Positions 5,169-6,184 of a DNA stretch of 6,184 bases are shown here, piece by piece; position 1 is the first letter of the stretch, and the number at the start of each line of letters is the position of its first letter. Under the pieces are notes generated by a model, which saw only the letters and a program-made list of their open reading frames with translations, was not told the origin of the DNA and made no database searches. The translations under genes were made by a program, and so were the position numbers. This DNA is from Methanomassiliicoccales archaeon PtaU1.Bin030 (GTDB taxonomy: Archaea > Thermoplasmatota > Thermoplasmata > Methanomassiliicoccales > Methanomassiliicoccaceae), in NCBI GenBank assembly GCA_002067635.1, contig MVRB01000055.1, forward strand, positions 1 through 6,184. The letters are read 5' to 3'.

Positions 5169-5690
5169 TTATATGACCTCAGTATAGCGGCTTAAACGGG
5201 CGATAGAGCGCGTATCGAGGGCATCTGGGTCTACGGGCATCAGAAGGATAGAACCTGAGGTCATGATCATGTCATTGACCTCCTCCACGAACATCTGCAC
5301 CTTTTGGAACTCGTTGAACAAAGTTAGGTACTCTATGCCATCCAACATCACGACCGAATTCTTGTTACGCATGAGGAAATGGTCTATCCTGTGCAATATC
5401 TTGTGTAGCTGATCCGGCGAAATATTATTGTCGCCGCTGCGCTCGCTCAACCAAATCGCCTCGATCTCACTTCCCGGGAGCCTCTCCCTTAGAAGATCGG
5501 GGTGGGTCCTGCTAACGCACATAGTAGCGGCTCCGGAGTAGTCGAAATCTTGGAGCAGCCGGATGGTCTTATCCATCCTTTTTTCACGAACCAGATAAAC
5601 ACGACCCCGGTCGATGAGGGGGACGCCGTTCCCAAAGCCTATCTCGAGAGAAACCTCATTCCTTGTTTCGATCTTAGTCAAGCCAGGCAA
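5169..5690 (-). CDS. DUF835 domain protein (second copy, convergent)
   Basis: Seen: 173 residues from a TTG at 5690; TGA lies four codons further upstream in frame. DUF835 hallmarks are GRVYLVREKRMDKTIRLL (29-46), TMCVSRTHPD (56-65), IWLSERSGD (79-87), ISPDQLHKI (90-98), SVVMLDGIEYLTLFNEF (112-128) and LLMPVDPDAL (149-158). The only ATG (5576, residue 39) would cut off the conserved YLVRE strand, so a non-ATG start is favoured, but no good Shine-Dalgarno supports TTG 5690. It ends 12 residues after the last conserved block, without the tail found on the other copy. The two DUF835 proteins align through the core (for example DGLEYLLIFND against DGIEYLTLFNE) but are clearly diverged, so this is an old paralogue rather than a recent duplication. 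Function is unknown; no Walker A or membrane segment. A TATA-like TTTTTATATTGAT at 5753-5765 on the minus strand fits as its promoter. Confidence 0.85.
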   Translation of the reverse strand: MPGLTKIETRNEVSLEIGFGNGVPLIDRGRVYLVREKRMDKTIRLLQDFDYSGAATMCVSRTHPDLLRERLPGSEIEAIWLSERSGDNNISPDQLHKILHRIDHFLMRNKNSVVMLDGIEYLTLFNEFQKVQMFVEEVNDMIMTSGSILLMPVDPDALDTRSIARLSRYTEVI

Positions 5691-5733
5691 GTTGAGTGGT
5701 CAACCCCTATCAGCGCATAGCCGATACTGGAGC

Positions 5734-5834
5734 ACAATCAACATTATCTTATCAATATAAAAAACCCATCTAGCATATTATCGAAAACAATCAAACAATC
5801 ATTCCTGTATTGGGGAATGAAAATAAATGATTGT
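5734..5834. promoter_or_regulatory. Divergent promoter region with four ACAATCA/TGATTGT words
   Basis: ACAATCA occurs at 5734-5740, 5787-5793 and 5795-5801, and its reverse complement TGATTGT at 5828-5834. The middle two lie in a perfect 8-bp tandem repeat, AACAATCA twice (5786-5801). TATA-like stretches flank them: ATATAAAAAA near 5755-5764 (either strand) and ATATTAT at 5775-5781 for the plus strand. The pattern resembles an operator cluster for a regulator of the second DUF835 gene and/or the plus-strand ORF. Confidence 0.35.
5795..5834 (+). repeat. Two overlapping, mutually exclusive inverted repeats around a start codon
   Basis: Inverted repeat 1 pairs TCATTCC (5799-5805) with GGAATGA (5814-5820), which contains the ATG at 5817. 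Inverted repeat 2 pairs ACAATCATT (5795-5803) with AATGATTGT (5826-5834), a perfect 9-bp match. They share bases 5799-5803, so only one can form at a time in RNA. In form 1 the start codon is paired; in form 2 it is in the loop. Confidence 0.5.
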
Positions 5835-6164
5835 AGCATGATTCCTGACTACAACAATTCGATTTATTCTAGAAATGATAATAATCACACATTGCTTTTT
5901 TTGATAACGCAATTTTATCACAATATGTATCAAAGGAATGACTTGCTAGACCACATCAGTACCCTCCTCGACCGAAACATAGGTGGGATGGGCCCCGAAA
6001 GGTGTGATCGAGCTCACAGGTATTTTTCAATAGTTAACCAGAACACAATGACAAAATGTATTGAGGATGCGATATGGGCTGCACGTTCTGTTCAGGGTGA
6101 TGGGTTGGGGAAAACAAGAATAGTAGGGTGGAGAAAAGGAGAGAGGTTTGAAAGCGGTTTATGA
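5817..6164 (+). CDS. Hypothetical protein, AT-rich, unrecognised
   Basis: I do not recognise this protein. Seen: 115 residues from ATG 5817 with three cysteines (6, 63, 81). A polar Asn-rich start leads to a short hydrophobic patch, TLLFLITQFY (25-34), and the C-terminal part is basic (KTRIVGWRKGERF, 99-111). The first 50 codons are strongly AT-rich, unlike the neighbouring genes, while bases from about 5960 on look more like the rest of the window; this may be a composite or acquired gene. GGGGA directly abuts the ATG, too close for a normal ribosome site, so the start could be leaderless or further in (ATG 5838 or 5988). The stop overlaps a following ATG as ATGA, which favours a real gene in an operon. 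The alternative is a decayed fragment or a chance ORF. Confidence 0.4.
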   Translation: MKINDCSMIPDYNNSIYSRNDNNHTLLFLITQFYHNMYQRNDLLDHISTLLDRNIGGMGPERCDRAHRYFSIVNQNTMTKCIEDAIWAARSVQGDGLGKTRIVGWRKGERFESGL

Positions 6165-6184
6165 CGAGGAGTTCTTCAGCTCCC
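6161..6184 (+). CDS. Possible start of a further gene at the window edge (partial)
   Basis: ATG at 6161 overlaps the preceding stop as ATGA, the classical coupled-gene arrangement, and stays open for the 8 codons left (MTRSSSAP). A purine-rich GGAGAGAGG lies about 14 bases upstream, rather far. An overlapping alternative is TTG at 6148, just after that purine stretch, reading LKAVYDEEFFSS. Too little sequence remains to choose or to name a product. Confidence 0.2.

Noticed and set aside
6148..6184. Group II intron reverse transcriptase start (LKAVYDEEFFSS vaguely like the region before SYGFRPGR)
   Set aside because: Only 12 residues are visible, the frame has a TAG just upstream, and the diagnostic motif would lie outside the window.

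Overview
The window looks like a piece of archaeal chromosome, most likely from a Thermoplasmatota lineage such as the Methanomassiliicoccales. That placement is an inference. It rests on two DUF835-domain proteins, a large STAND ATPase with an N-terminal winged helix, GGTGA-type ribosome binding sites, and TATA-like promoters at plausible distances from starts. There is no rRNA, tRNA, CRISPR array or recognisable insertion sequence.

Left part (1-984, minus strand): a short operon runs right to left. A HAD-superfamily phosphatase is followed after 6 bases by ridA, which leaves the window after 90 codons. Both look like housekeeping or metabolite-damage-control genes. A divergent AT-rich promoter region (985-1192) separates them from a tiny plus-strand gene (1193-1390). 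This gene encodes a 65-residue protein with a signal-like hydrophobic N-terminus followed by four perfect copies of the octapeptide IIPGIDPH.

Centre (1448-4806): a minus-strand gene of about 920 codons encodes a winged-helix / STAND (NB-ARC-like) NTPase / TPR protein, probably a signal-responsive transcriptional regulator. It is divergent from a plus-strand DUF835 gene only about 35 bases away, so their promoters must overlap. A perfect 12-bp palindrome lies beside the TATA element there. A 10/12 match to it lies beside the TATA element of the octapeptide gene, which suggests (but does not prove) common control.

Right part (4807-6184): the first DUF835 gene is followed by a series of predicted hairpins ending in a 10-bp stem and a T-run, a convincing terminator or 3' structured RNA. 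Immediately behind it is a TATA-like element that could drive a small structured RNA or a leaderless 17-codon ORF. A second DUF835 gene lies on the minus strand, convergent with the first. It faces an intergenic region with four copies of ACAATCA/TGATTGT and two mutually exclusive hairpins around the start of an AT-rich ORF of unknown function. That ORF overlaps the possible start of a further gene by ATGA at the window edge.

Working model (inference): the wHTH-STAND-TPR protein senses a ligand or partner and controls transcription. The divergent DUF835 protein is its closest candidate partner or target. The repeat peptide gene may belong to the same regulon.
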